Below are positions 17,243-25,692 of a stretch of 64,000 nt of DNA, piece by piece. The notes under the pieces were generated by a model that saw only the letters and a program-made list of their open reading frames with translations, was not told where the DNA came from and made no database searches. The DNA comes from JBMOPD01 sp049323615 (lineage in GTDB: Bacteria > Bacillota > Desulfotomaculia > Desulfotomaculales > Desulfocucumaceae). Numbering within the stretch: position 1 is the first letter of the stretch; each line of letters opens with the position of its first letter. A program made the position numbers and the translations under genes. The stretch is taken from the NCBI GenBank assembly GCA_049323615.1, contig JBMOPD010000094.1, positions 1 to 64,000 on the forward strand, written 5' to 3'.

Positions 17243-17965
17243 CTATAATATCTTGCTGAGGAACGCCTTCAGCCTGACGTTTTTCGGCTCCAGGAACAGT
17301 TCCTCCGGAGTTCCCTCCTCAACTATCAGGCCCTCATCCATGAAAACGACCCTGTCTCCGACCTCCCTGGCAAACCCCATCTCGTGGGTTACCACCACCA
17401 TGGTCATTCCCTCCCGGGCCAGGTCCTTCATCACGGCCAGAACCTCGCCCACCATTTCCGGGTCCAGGGCCGAGGTGGGCTCATCAAAAAGCATCACCTT
17501 GGGATGCATGGCCAGGGCCCGGGCTATGGCCACCCGCTGCTGCTGGCCTCCGGAAAGCTGGTCGGGGTAGACATTGGCCTTGTCGCTCAAGCCCACCTTT
17601 TTTAGCAGGCTGTGGGCAATGTCCCCGGCCTCCTGGCGGGAGAGGTTGCGCACCTTCATGGGCGCCAGGGAGATGTTTTCCAGGGCGGTCTTGTGGGGAA
17701 ACAGGTTGAACCGCTGAAAGACCATTCCCACTTCCGCCCGGATGGCGTTGATATTTGTCTTGGGGTCCTGAAGAAAGACTCCGTCAATGAAAATCTTCCC
17801 CGAGGTGGGCTCTTCAAGCATGTTGATGCATCTTAAAAAGGTGCTCTTGCCAGACCCCGACGGGCCGATAACCACCACCACTTCCCGGGGGGCCACCCGG
17901 CAGTCGATGCCGTTTAAAACCTTCAGTTTGCCGAAGCTCTTGTGCAGGCCTTCCACCCTAATCAC
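17243..17965 (-). CDS. Polar amino acid ABC importer, ATPase subunit (GlnQ-type)
   Basis: The 240-residue cytosolic ATPase has all the family motifs: Walker A GPSGSGKST (about 34), the Q-loop in GMVFQRFNLFPH, the signature LSGGQQQRV (about 135), Walker B VMLFDEPTSALDP and the H-loop THEMGFA. The pattern is that of GlnQ/HisP importers of polar amino acids. Its start overlaps the end of the permease gene by eight bases, which implies coupled translation. Together with the upstream permease and lipoprotein it forms a complete importer. Confidence 0.93.
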   Translation of the reverse strand: MIRVEGLHKSFGKLKVLNGIDCRVAPREVVVVIGPSGSGKSTFLRCINMLEEPTSGKIFIDGVFLQDPKTNINAIRAEVGMVFQRFNLFPHKTALENISLAPMKVRNLSRQEAGDIAHSLLKKVGLSDKANVYPDQLSGGQQQRVAIARALAMHPKVMLFDEPTSALDPEMVGEVLAVMKDLAREGMTMVVVTHEMGFAREVGDRVVFMDEGLIVEEGTPEELFLEPKNVRLKAFLSKIL

Positions 17966-18659
17966 CGGTCTTCAACCTCCTTTCGGCATAATCCACCAGG
18001 CGGCTGAAGCAGAAGGTCATGGTCAGGTACAGGAAGGCCACCGTAAGCCACACCGGGAAGGCCACATAAGTTTGACCAACTACCAGCTGACCCTTCCGGG
18101 CAAGTTCTTCAAACCCGATCACTGACAAAAGGGATGTATCCTTCAACATGGCAATAAACTCGTTGCCCAGTGGGGGGATTACCCTTTTCACGGCCTGGGG
18201 CAGTATAATGTAGCGCATGGCCTGGCCCGCAGTCATGCCCAGGGACCTGGCGGCCTCCATCTGGCCCCTTTCGATGGACTGCACCCCGGCCCTGAATATC
18301 TCTGCTATATAGGCGGCGCTGTTCAGGCTGCAGGCAATTACGGCCGCCAGGAAAACCGGCAGGGCATACTGGGTCAGGACCTGCGGCATGTTAAAGTGGG
18401 CCATCAGGTAGGACTGACCGTCCCTCAGCAACTGGGGCAGACCGTAATACACAATGAAAATCTGAACCAGCAAAGGCGTACCCCGGAAGAAATCAACGTA
18501 GGCCGTGGCCGCCAGCCTCAGCATCCTGATCCCGGACAGCCTGGACAGCCCAACCACCAGACCGAGAATACACCCCAGGGCCACAGAAATAACGGTTATC
18601 TCAAGGGTCGCCGCAGCGCCGACAAGCAGAATATGGAAGGACTGCTTTACAACTTCCAC
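17958..18659 (-). CDS. Polar amino acid ABC importer, permease subunit
   Basis: The 233-residue inner-membrane protein belongs to the HisM/GlnP family, with about five helices. It has the family's FFRGTPLLVQIFIVYYGLP segment near residue 56. The EAA loop, where the ATPase docks, reads EAARSLGMTAGQAMRYIILPQAVK near 133. It lies between the solute-binding lipoprotein and the ATPase genes. A strong 14-bp hairpin stands between the lipoprotein gene and this one, probably setting lower expression of permease than of binding protein. Confidence 0.92.
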   Translation of the reverse strand: MEVVKQSFHILLVGAAATLEITVISVALGCILGLVVGLSRLSGIRMLRLAATAYVDFFRGTPLLVQIFIVYYGLPQLLRDGQSYLMAHFNMPQVLTQYALPVFLAAVIACSLNSAAYIAEIFRAGVQSIERGQMEAARSLGMTAGQAMRYIILPQAVKRVIPPLGNEFIAMLKDTSLLSVIGFEELARKGQLVVGQTYVAFPVWLTVAFLYLTMTFCFSRLVDYAERRLKTGD

Positions 18660-18693
18660 AACATCACCTCAAAAAAAGCCGGCAGTAACATTA

Positions 18694-18726
18694 AATATGC
18701 GTAACACGGGAAGTGTTACGCATATT
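18694..18726 (-). repeat. 14-bp perfect intercistronic hairpin
   Basis: AATATGCGTAACAC at 18694-18707 and its exact complement at 18713-18726 flank a five-base loop. It lies between the solute-binding gene and the permease gene on the leftward transcript. Such stems protect the upstream mRNA from 3' exonucleases or partly terminate, raising binding protein over permease. There is no long U-run, so processing is likelier than full termination. Confidence 0.7.
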
Positions 18727-18755
18727 CTCATGTTACTATCGTTAACTGTAAACTG

Positions 18756-19592
18756 TTACTTGGGAGGCTCTCCCGGCAGGTAGGCCGGAGGATCTGCGCC
18801 AAACCACTTCTTGTAAATTTCCTTGTACTTGCCGTTCTCTTTCAGGGTTAAAAGGGCCTTGTTGAAGGTTTCCAGCAGTTCGGTGTTCTTCTTCGGGAAG
18901 GCGATGCCGTAGTGCTCGCTGGTCTTGAGATCTCCCACCATTTTGACGTCATTATCCTTGTTCTGCTTGACGAAGTAGGCCGATACCGGATAGTCGTTGA
19001 CCACGGCCTCCACGGCGCCGCTCTTTAAGGCCAGGAAGGCCTCGTTGATGGTGTTGTAGTCGGTCACCTTGGCGTTGGGCACCTTCCGGGCCTCATCGGC
19101 TCCGGTGGTGGAGATCTGGACGCCCAGCTTCTTGCCCTTCAGGTCATCCCAGGTCTTTATGGCGGTGTTATCGGCCCGGACCGCGATGCTCTGGCCGGAC
19201 AGGTAGTACGGAACAGAAAAGTTAACCTGCTGCTTCCGCTTTTCGGTGATGGTCATGGCCGAAATGGCCCCGTCCACGCTGGCGGTCTCCAGGGCCGGGA
19301 CTATCCCGTCAAAGTTCATGCTGCGGATTTCAATATCCAGGTTGGCCACCTCGGCGATGGCGTTCACCAGGTCGATATCAAATCCCACGTACTTTCCGCT
19401 CTGCGGGTCCTGGGACTCAAAGGGCGCATAGGCGGTGTCCGAGGCAAGGACAACCTTTTTCTTGGCCGCAGGCGCGGGTTCGCTCTTTTTCTCGGCGGGG
19501 GCCTCCTGCTTCTTGCCTCCGCAGCCGGCCGCGGCAATGGCCAGGGCAGCCACCATCAGCCCCACCAGGAGCAGTTTAAGCGCTTTCTTCAA
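18756..19592 (-). CDS. Polar amino acid ABC importer, solute-binding lipoprotein
   Basis: The 278-residue protein begins with TTG behind GGAGGAGGGG. It has a lipoprotein signal peptide with lipobox AIAAAGC near residue 24 and a charged, Ala/Pro-rich linker. An SBP_bac_3 domain follows: ASDTAYAPFESQDPQSGKYVGFDIDL near 50, then VDGAISAMTITEKRK and YGIAFPKKNTEL near 225. It would sit on the outer face of the membrane and feed the permease encoded next. The ligand is probably a polar or basic amino acid, not resolvable further. Confidence 0.92.
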   Translation of the reverse strand: MKKALKLLLVGLMVAALAIAAAGCGGKKQEAPAEKKSEPAPAAKKKVVLASDTAYAPFESQDPQSGKYVGFDIDLVNAIAEVANLDIEIRSMNFDGIVPALETASVDGAISAMTITEKRKQQVNFSVPYYLSGQSIAVRADNTAIKTWDDLKGKKLGVQISTTGADEARKVPNAKVTDYNTINEAFLALKSGAVEAVVNDYPVSAYFVKQNKDNDVKMVGDLKTSEHYGIAFPKKNTELLETFNKALLTLKENGKYKEIYKKWFGADPPAYLPGEPPK

Positions 19593-19731
19593 AAAATTCC
19601 CCTCCTCCAGGAAAAAATTTAACCGGGATTTCCCTCCAACTTTACAGATATAAGTTTTTCGCCCCGGCTTTGAAAATTCCTGCTGAATTTATCTCAATAC
19701 AGATTTTTTTCGGACCGCGTAGAGGGGAAAC

Positions 19732-19760
19732 TTGACACCTTTGCCACCCCGTGAGAAAAT
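19732..19760 (+). promoter_or_regulatory. Sigma-A-type promoter for the EamA gene
   Basis: A perfect TTGACA (19732-19737) is followed after 17 bases by GAAAAT (19755-19760, four of six matches). The distance to the ATG at 19797 is 36 bases, which suits a short leader. Confidence 0.5.
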
Positions 19761-19796
19761 ATTTAAAGTTTTGGCGATAAAAAGGGGCAAACACCG

Positions 19797-20699
19797 ATGA
19801 ATGGCGACAAGGCAAGGCAGCACAAGGCCGACCTGGCCCTGCTGGGGGTGGCTTTTATTTGGGGAATAACCTTTGTGGTGGTCAAGGACGCCCTGGCCGA
19901 CATAGGCCCTTACTATTTCCTGGCCTTCAGGTTCACCGCCGCCTTCATTTTCCTCTGCGCGCTGTATTACAGGCAGCTCTTAAAGGTCACGGGCAAAGAA
20001 ATACAGGCCGGGGTGTTTATCGGCCTGTTTCTCTTCGGCGGCTACGCCTTTCAAACGGTGGGCCTCAAATACACCGGCGCGGCCAGCGCCGGGTTTATCA
20101 CCGGACTCTCGGTGGTGCTGGTACCGCTTTTTGTCACGGTATACTCCCGGCGGCTCCCATCGTCCTACCTGGCGGCGGGAGTATCAAGTGCGGTGACCGG
20201 CCTTGCCCTTTTGTCCCTTAATCAGTCCTTTACCCTGAACTACGGCGACCTGCTTGTGTTTTTCTGCGCCGTGTGTTTCGCCGGGCATATATTAATGGTG
20301 GGCAGGTTCGCCTCCCGCCTGAATCCCGTCACCCTTACCATCATCCAGATTGGAACGGTTTCGGCAATCAGTTTTTTGGCCGCGTTTTTGCTGGAAACGC
20401 CTCCCGGCGCCATCACCAGGCCGGTCTGGACGGCCCTCCTGATTACTTCGATCCCGGCCACTTCGCTGGCCTTCCTTATCCAGAACAAGGTGCAGAAATT
20501 CACCTCCACCACCCATACAGCCATAATTTTTACCATGGAGCCCGTCTTTGCGGGGCTGGGAGCGTACGTCCTGGCCGGGGAAATGCTTACCGCCCGCCAG
20601 CTGGCAGGCTGCGCGATGATCCTCGCCGGAATGATTATAGCCGAACTAAAGGGCGCCGCCCCCCAGCCCCCAAAACAGGAATTGGGAATTGGGAATTAG
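19797..20699 (+). CDS. EamA-family (DMT) membrane transporter
   Basis: The 300-residue ten-helix protein has the family opening LALLGVAFIWGITFVVVKDAL and a second EamA repeat ending with LAGCAMILAGMIIAEL. It is most likely an exporter of a small metabolite; the substrate is unknown. The C-terminal tail (ELGIGN) and the stop codon come from a short tandem repeat (GGAATTG units) seen at several gene ends in this window, so the original C-terminus may have been different. A TTGACA-type promoter lies just upstream. Confidence 0.88.
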   Translation: MNGDKARQHKADLALLGVAFIWGITFVVVKDALADIGPYYFLAFRFTAAFIFLCALYYRQLLKVTGKEIQAGVFIGLFLFGGYAFQTVGLKYTGAASAGFITGLSVVLVPLFVTVYSRRLPSSYLAAGVSSAVTGLALLSLNQSFTLNYGDLLVFFCAVCFAGHILMVGRFASRLNPVTLTIIQIGTVSAISFLAAFLLETPPGAITRPVWTALLITSIPATSLAFLIQNKVQKFTSTTHTAIIFTMEPVFAGLGAYVLAGEMLTARQLAGCAMILAGMIIAELKGAAPQPPKQELGIGN

Positions 20700-20705
20700 G
20701 GGAAT

Positions 20706-20987
20706 TTAAAGCAGCTGGGTTTCAATCCCCAGTATTTCTACAGTTCCCGTGGTTTCAACATACTTTACCACCGCCGACATCATCTGGTGGGCATGGGAAG
20801 GATCATTGGTAATGCAGGTCACCCCCACTGTGGAATACTGCCATTTGTCCTGCTTGTCAACCTCGGCCACAGCCACGTTAAATCTTGATTTCATCTTATC
20901 CAAAAGGCTTTTTAAAATCCTCCGCTTGCTTTTCAATGACGAAGACTCACCCATAAAGAGCTCCAGAGTCAACACGCCCACCACCAT
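20706..20987 (-). CDS. DUF503 family protein
   Basis: The start is ATG 20987, behind GAGGTGATG, giving 93 residues and a typical length for DUF503. The conserved opening VVGVLTLELFMGESSSLKSKRRILKS and the following KSRFNVAVAEVD and SVGVTCITND-like segments identify the family. DUF503 proteins are small alpha/beta proteins often encoded near rbfA, infB and truB in Firmicutes; here none of those is adjacent. The molecular function is unknown. Confidence 0.88.
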   Translation of the reverse strand: MVVGVLTLELFMGESSSLKSKRRILKSLLDKMKSRFNVAVAEVDKQDKWQYSTVGVTCITNDPSHAHQMMSAVVKYVETTGTVEILGIETQLL

Positions 20988-21153
20988 GTCAACATCACCT
21001 CGCCGCCGTTTTACACTTAATAACATTATAGCGGGACAGTGGAAAAAATCCACCTTAAAGCATCAACGGTGTTTTTAAAAGTTCAAATAAATCAAAGTTT
21101 ATGATAAAATGGACTAAGTAACCAATAATTTATTAAAATCAAGGGGAATTTAT

Positions 21154-21519
21154 ATGCGGGTGTTGATAGCAGATGACAGTTTGTTCGTCCGATCATACCT
21201 GCGCAGCATAATTGAGGAGGCCGGGCACCAGGTGGCAGGCGAGGCCGGCAACGGACAAGAGGCCTTAAACCTCTATGTTGAAAACAAACCGGATATTGTC
21301 ACCATGGACATCACAATGCCTGACGTCAACGGGCTGGAAGCCATAAAAATGATTAGGGCCCACGACCCGAACGCCAGGATAGTGGTTGTATCGGCCATGG
21401 GCCAGGAAAATATAGTTAAAGAGGCTTTTGCCCTCGGGGCCAGGGGTTTTATAGCCAAACCCTTTGTCCCCGCCAGAGTTTTGCAGGAAATAGAAACCGT
21501 CGGCAGGTTTAAAAAATAA
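21154..21519 (+). CDS. CheY-like single-domain response regulator
   Basis: The 121-residue protein is a lone receiver domain. It has an acidic pair near the N-terminus (IADDS), the phospho-acceptor Asp in VTMDITMPD (D54), the conserved Ser in VVVSAMGQ and the Lys in AKPF. With no output domain, it would signal by binding a partner, as CheY does at the flagellar switch. No che or histidine kinase gene adjoins it, so its kinase is elsewhere. Spacing on both sides suggests a monocistronic gene. Confidence 0.93.
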   Translation: MRVLIADDSLFVRSYLRSIIEEAGHQVAGEAGNGQEALNLYVENKPDIVTMDITMPDVNGLEAIKMIRAHDPNARIVVVSAMGQENIVKEAFALGARGFIAKPFVPARVLQEIETVGRFKK

Positions 21520-21612
21520 AATCTGTGCAAAAGCCCGCCATGTTAAATCTAAAACCAACCGGATTAAGGGCCTTTCAGGGCTTTAATTTTTTGCCGGCCG
21601 GGAGGAATTACT

Positions 21613-21660
21613 ATGCAAAAGGTATTCACATTAAGGAGTGATCTGTCATATATACGGTAG
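21613..21660 (+). CDS. Candidate 15-residue upstream ORF overlapping the threonine aldolase start
   Basis: ATG at 21613 follows GGAGGAATTACT, a strong ribosome site, and opens 15 codons (MQKVFTLRSDLSYIR) ending TAG at 21658-21660. The stop lies ten bases inside the threonine aldolase frame, whose AAGGAG site falls within this ORF. Translation of the leader would deliver ribosomes to the unusual AUA start. It may be a coupling leader or simply a chance frame. Confidence 0.35.
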   Translation: MQKVFTLRSDLSYIR

Positions 21661-22673
21661 ACCTGCGCAGCGACACTGTCACGCTTCCTTCTCCGGAAAT
21701 GCGGGAGGCCATGGCCCGCGCCCCGGTAGGGGATGATGTGTATGGCGAAGACCCCACCGTAAACAGGCTGCAGGAGGAAGCCGCGGCCCTGGTGGGGAAA
21801 GAAGCGGCACTTTTCGTACCCAGCGGCACCATGGGCAACCAGCTGGCCGTCCTGGCCCACACCGGCCGTGGAAACGAGGTAATTGCGGACAGCCAGTCCC
21901 ATATTTATTATTACGAGGTGGGCGCCCCGGCCATGTGGGCCGGGGTAAGTGTGAAGCCGGTGGACGGGCTGCTCGGCCACCGGGCGGAGGAAGTACTGCT
22001 GAACGCCCTGCGGCCCGAAGACATTCATTTTCCCGCCACCCGCCTGGTATGCCTGGAAAACACCTTCAACCGGGGCGGCGGCGCCGTAATGCCCCCGGAA
22101 ACCATGCAGCGGATATATAAAATGGCCCGGGAAAGATCCCTGAAGGTACACCTGGACGGCGCCCGAATTTTTAACGCCGCAGCGGCCATGAACCGGAATG
22201 TGCGGGACTTCACCGCCAGTTGCGATTCAGTCATGTTTTGCCTGTCCAAGGGCCTGGGGGCGCCCGTCGGCTCCATCCTGGCCGGAGACCGGGACTTTGT
22301 CGCCAGGGCCCGCAAATACCGGAAGGCCCTGGGCGGTGGCATGCGCCAGGCCGGGGTGCTGGCTGCGGCGGGCCTGGTGGCCCTGAAAAATATCGGCCGC
22401 CTGCCTGAAGACCACCGGCACGCCCGCCTGCTGGCCGGGGGAATGGCCGCCTTGCCGGGCATAAGTGTGGACCTGGACCAGGTGCAGACCAACATCGTGG
22501 TGCTTCAGGCCCGGGGTGGGCACACCGCCTCTGAAGTGGTTTCCCTGCTGAACGGCAGGGGTATAAAATGCTCCACCTTCGGCCCGGATTCAATCCGCCT
22601 GGTCACACACCTGGATATCAGTTCCGATGATGTCGCCTATACCCTGGCCGCGGCCAGGGAAGTGCTTTCATAA
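21648..22673 (+). CDS. Low-specificity L-threonine aldolase, apparent AUA start
   Basis: This PLP enzyme splits threonine or allo-threonine into glycine and acetaldehyde. The family N-terminus VDLRSDTVTLPSPEMREAM is encoded well before the first ATG (21699), which would cut off essential residues. In frame, the only codon at the right distance from an AAGGAG site (21633-21638) is ATA at 21648; a stop at 21639 bars anything earlier. This gives 341 residues, the normal family length. PLP-site motifs are present: DDVYGEDPTVNRL, PSGTMGNQ, HLDGARIFNAA and CLSKGLGAPVGS with the Schiff-base Lys. The start is either a true AUA, an unusual mutation, or a base error. Confidence 0.88.
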   Translation: MYTVDLRSDTVTLPSPEMREAMARAPVGDDVYGEDPTVNRLQEEAAALVGKEAALFVPSGTMGNQLAVLAHTGRGNEVIADSQSHIYYYEVGAPAMWAGVSVKPVDGLLGHRAEEVLLNALRPEDIHFPATRLVCLENTFNRGGGAVMPPETMQRIYKMARERSLKVHLDGARIFNAAAAMNRNVRDFTASCDSVMFCLSKGLGAPVGSILAGDRDFVARARKYRKALGGGMRQAGVLAAAGLVALKNIGRLPEDHRHARLLAGGMAALPGISVDLDQVQTNIVVLQARGGHTASEVVSLLNGRGIKCSTFGPDSIRLVTHLDISSDDVAYTLAAAREVLS

Positions 22674-22674
22674 G

Positions 22675-24075
22675 CTATTGATTTCCGGCTTCTGACCTCC
22701 GGCTTCCGGCTTCCGAATCCTGCAGGGAACCGGCCATCTGCCCCCAGGCGCGGGAATAGTCCCTAAGCCTGGCCGCCAGTTCACCGGCGTTGTACTTTGA
22801 GTTAAGCTGAGTGGGATAGGCGCCCGATTCGGTGACAATCTCCACCAGCGCCTCCGGATTGTCGATCAGGGGGCAGGGGCACAGCATGTTGCGGCTGAAG
22901 GGCTGTCTTTTCTGGTAGGACTGCATGAGAGGGGAGTTGAGCGCTTCCAGCAGGGTCATGTTCCTGATATTGCCCGTTGAGTAGTGGATGAAGGCGCAGG
23001 GCTCCACTTCCCCGGAGGCGTTGATGTGCAGGTAGCGGCGCCCCCCGGCGATACACCCCGCCACCAGTTCGCCGTCGTTCCAGAAATCAAAGACGGCGAT
23101 GGGTTTGGTTTCCCTGAAATGCTTTACCTGCCTGTACATGAAGGCCCGCTGTTCCGGAGCGGCCATCAAATCCAGGTCCACATCGATGCCAATGGGTATA
23201 TAGGTAAAGTACCAGCCGAAGGTGCACCCTTTGGCAATCATCAGGTCCAGAAAATCCTCACTGCCCACCTCTTCGGTATTCTGGCGGGTGTAGGTGGCCG
23301 AAAAACCGAACATTACCCCTTCACTGCGGAGAGCATCCATCGCCTTCATAACCCGCTGGAATACCCCTTTGCCCCGCCTGGCATCGGTTGTCTCCTCAAA
23401 ACCCTCCAAACTGATGGCAAAGCCGACGTTGGCCAGCCTGGCGGCCTCCCGGGCCAGCCGCCCGTCAATCAGTAAACCGTTTGTAAACACATGAAAAGCC
23501 ATGTCCTTATATACGGCGGCCAGATCCAGCAGGTCCGGCCTGCGCAGAAGCGGCTCACCCCCGGAAACTACAATAAAATGAGTGCCCAGCTCCCTGGCCT
23601 CCTTGCAAATCCTGCTTAATGCAGCCAGGTCCAGTTCCTCGTCCTGCCTGTAATCTCCCGCCCAGCACCCCGTGCAGCGCAGATTGCACCGGGCAGTGGG
23701 GTCGATCAGCAGGGCAAAAGGTATGTTGATCCCCAGCTTCCCGCTTTTCTCCATTTGCCTGGGACGGCCCAGAAACCACGCGTTTAACAAGAAATTGATC
23801 ACCAGGCGTTCCCGGACAGGTAAACTGACTTCTTTGAAAACCCTCATGGCCAGCCGGTACCAGTTGTTATCCCGATTCAGGAAAGCCTCCCTGGCCTGCC
23901 TGATTAGTTCCCGTATTTCCGGATGAAAAGGGATTTTTTCAGCCAGGTTGAGGAGAGACGGCAGGCTTTTCTCAGGATCACGGCTGATATACCTCACCAA
24001 CTGCTTCAACGCTGCTTCACCCAAAAAGTTCACCGCCAGACTCACAGCAAACAGCCTCCTTTTCAATGGGGACAT
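22675..24075 (-). CDS. Radical SAM protein with SPASM-like C-terminus
   Basis: The chosen ATG at 24075 gives 466 residues, but its GGAGGA site is only one base away; a TTG nine bases in has better spacing, so the start is uncertain. After a helical N-terminal part of about 115 residues comes the radical SAM core, with CNLRCTGC as the CX3CX2C cluster motif and SGGEPLLRRPD. GCIAGGRRYLHINASGEVEPCAF and a later MLCPCPL supply further cysteines of a SPASM-type auxiliary cluster. Such proteins modify peptides, sugars or cofactors, or make other radical-based changes; no partner gene is seen. The last codons (SEAGSRRSEAGNQ) come from a short repeat element. Confidence 0.85.
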   Translation of the reverse strand: MSPLKRRLFAVSLAVNFLGEAALKQLVRYISRDPEKSLPSLLNLAEKIPFHPEIRELIRQAREAFLNRDNNWYRLAMRVFKEVSLPVRERLVINFLLNAWFLGRPRQMEKSGKLGINIPFALLIDPTARCNLRCTGCWAGDYRQDEELDLAALSRICKEARELGTHFIVVSGGEPLLRRPDLLDLAAVYKDMAFHVFTNGLLIDGRLAREAARLANVGFAISLEGFEETTDARRGKGVFQRVMKAMDALRSEGVMFGFSATYTRQNTEEVGSEDFLDLMIAKGCTFGWYFTYIPIGIDVDLDLMAAPEQRAFMYRQVKHFRETKPIAVFDFWNDGELVAGCIAGGRRYLHINASGEVEPCAFIHYSTGNIRNMTLLEALNSPLMQSYQKRQPFSRNMLCPCPLIDNPEALVEIVTESGAYPTQLNSKYNAGELAARLRDYSRAWGQMAGSLQDSEAGSRRSEAGNQ

Positions 24076-24319
24076 TCCTCCGCGGGAGGTGTGTCCCCTT
24101 TCCTTATTAAACTTACCGGGCTGCAGGAACGCCATCCGGTCTTGGCCGACCCAAATTGCCAAGAGCAGTCGAAAGTTTTTATAACAATTTATTCACCACC
24201 TTTTAATATTTGACAAATTTTTATGCAACCGGATATGAATAGGACAACCGGGGCCGGGAATAATCTGAAGCAGGGGGCGGTCCGGCCGGCGCGGACAGAC
24301 AGCCGGGACAGCTGCGGGG

Positions 24320-24577
24320 GTGAGTCAGTTGACCAGAAAGCTCAGCATTGATCAGGGAGAATGTCCGGATTTGTCTGTCCGGAGCGGAATGAAGCCGGCA
24401 GAGGTAGAACGGGTGGCCTTAAATGTGGTGGCCTTACTGGCCAGAGAAAACCTCAGTTTTGAAGCGGCGACAGAGGTCCTGGAAGCCGCCAGGGTCATTC
24501 TGGGAACGTGCAAATTTACTCTACCCAATAGTTTAAGCCCCGTATACATCCGGGGAAGAAACATCGGCCGCAGTTAA
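24320..24577 (+). CDS. Small hypothetical protein, 85 residues
   Basis: A GTG start at 24320 (or TTG at 24329, after GGGGGTGAG) opens a frame encoding a soluble protein with a central helical stretch VERVALNVVALLARENLSFEAATEVLEAARV and a short, polar C-terminus. No known motif is recognised. It lies between the radical SAM gene (divergent) and the zinc-ribbon gene. Codon use resembles the neighbours, which supports expression. Confidence 0.55.
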   Translation: MSQLTRKLSIDQGECPDLSVRSGMKPAEVERVALNVVALLARENLSFEAATEVLEAARVILGTCKFTLPNSLSPVYIRGRNIGRS

Positions 24578-24606
24578 AGAAGTATATTACGTTATAAAGC
24601 CGCTTA

Positions 24607-24615
24607 TGGTATAAT
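24607..24615 (+). promoter_or_regulatory. Extended -10 promoter element
   Basis: TGGTATAAT combines a perfect TATAAT with the upstream TGn of extended -10 promoters, 33 bases before the start of the 37-residue zinc-ribbon gene. The -35 position (TTACGT, 17 bases upstream) is poor, as is usual for extended -10 promoters. Confidence 0.6.
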
Positions 24616-24647
24616 ATGGTAAATGGAAATTGAGGGGGCAATTCACC

Positions 24648-24761
24648 ATGGTTACGAGAAACTGCCCGCAATGTGGTTCCACATGGCACAGCGCCGACGA
24701 ATCCGGCACCTGGGTTTGCCCCAAGTGTGGCGCGGAAATACCGCCGCCAAAATACGATTAA
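24648..24761 (+). CDS. 37-residue zinc-ribbon protein
   Basis: ATG at 24648 follows TGAGGGGG and opens a 37-codon frame ending TAA. The peptide has CPQC at 6-9 and CPKC at 24-27, two knuckles of a zinc ribbon, with Trp residues between them and a proline-rich tail. Its own extended -10 promoter lies just upstream. Ribbons of this size act as free adaptors or nucleic-acid binders; no more specific call can be supported. Confidence 0.65.
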   Translation: MVTRNCPQCGSTWHSADESGTWVCPKCGAEIPPPKYD

Positions 24762-24916
24762 CTCTCCCCACGCATCCCGCGGGCCACGGCGGTCCAATCT
24801 CCCCCCAGCCTACTAGAAAATTTTTTTGTTCAGCCGGGAATATTTTGGCCGTAGTTGAATATACATTATAGTTTGACCGTTAGATCAGCAGATCAGCAAA
24901 AAAGGATGACAGATCA

Positions 24917-25597
24917 ATGCGCTGCGGCAGACATATACTGGCGCCGGTACTGGCCGTGCTGTTGGGTCTGACAGTGTTTTCCGGCGGCTGCGGACAGAAA
25001 AGCGAAGCGCCCACAAGCAAAAATGACGCTGTCCCCCTGAAGAATACGGATTTTGTAAACCTGCAGGAATATATTCCAGCCCTGGAAATTGACCTGGTCT
25101 ATGCCACAGAGAATAACTTCACCGGGCAGAAGCTCTATGACAGTCCTGCGGCCTACCTGCGTAAAGGGACTGCCGATAAGCTGAAAAGGGCGGCTGAAGA
25201 AGTGAACACCAGGGGTTACCGTTTAAAAATATGGGACGCCTACCGTCCGCCCCAAGCCCAGGTCAAAATGTGGAATACCGCCCCCGACCCCCGCTACCTG
25301 GCTGACCCGCGCAAAGGTTCCGATCATTCCCGGGGATGCGCCGTTGACCTGACCCTGATTGACCCAAAGGGAAACGAACTGGACATGCCCAGCGGCTTTG
25401 ATGATTTCAGCCCCAGAGCCGACCGGGATTACAGTGATGTCAGCCCCGAGCAAAGGAACAACGCCATGTACCTGGAGAAAGTGATGGTTAAACAGGGCTT
25501 TTTTTCCATCTGGAGAGAATGGTGGCATTTCGCCGATTCTGACAGAAAAGCCTACGATGTTGCCGAAAAGGCACCCCTGCCAAACACCGAAAACTGA
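24917..25597 (+). CDS. VanX/DdpX-type D-Ala-D-Ala dipeptidase, lipoprotein
   Basis: The 226-residue protein starts with a lipoprotein signal (lipobox FSGGC near residue 24), so it should be anchored outside the membrane. The mature part is a peptidase M15D domain, with the Zn-binding SDHSRGCAVDLTL (about 138-150), EWWHF near 200 holding the catalytic Glu and third Zn ligand, and the usual YATENNFTG and DAYRPPQAQ segments. VanX enzymes cleave D-Ala-D-Ala; secreted relatives recycle wall peptides. No vanH or vanA neighbour is present, so resistance is not implied. Confidence 0.9.
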   Translation: MRCGRHILAPVLAVLLGLTVFSGGCGQKSEAPTSKNDAVPLKNTDFVNLQEYIPALEIDLVYATENNFTGQKLYDSPAAYLRKGTADKLKRAAEEVNTRGYRLKIWDAYRPPQAQVKMWNTAPDPRYLADPRKGSDHSRGCAVDLTLIDPKGNELDMPSGFDDFSPRADRDYSDVSPEQRNNAMYLEKVMVKQGFFSIWREWWHFADSDRKAYDVAEKAPLPNTEN

Positions 25598-25692
25598 CCG
25601 GGATACAAATTACCTTAATAAAAATGTCCTTCCCGGTGAAAAATAAATTCGGTTAAGCAAAAATACAGCTTTGAAAAGGAAGGGGGCTAACG

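Noticed and set aside
21699..22673. Threonine aldolase starting at the first ATG
   Set aside because: This would delete the conserved DLRSDTVT N-terminus and lacks a ribosome site.
24917..25597. Vancomycin resistance
   Set aside because: A VanX-like lipoprotein alone, with no vanH or vanA, does not indicate resistance.
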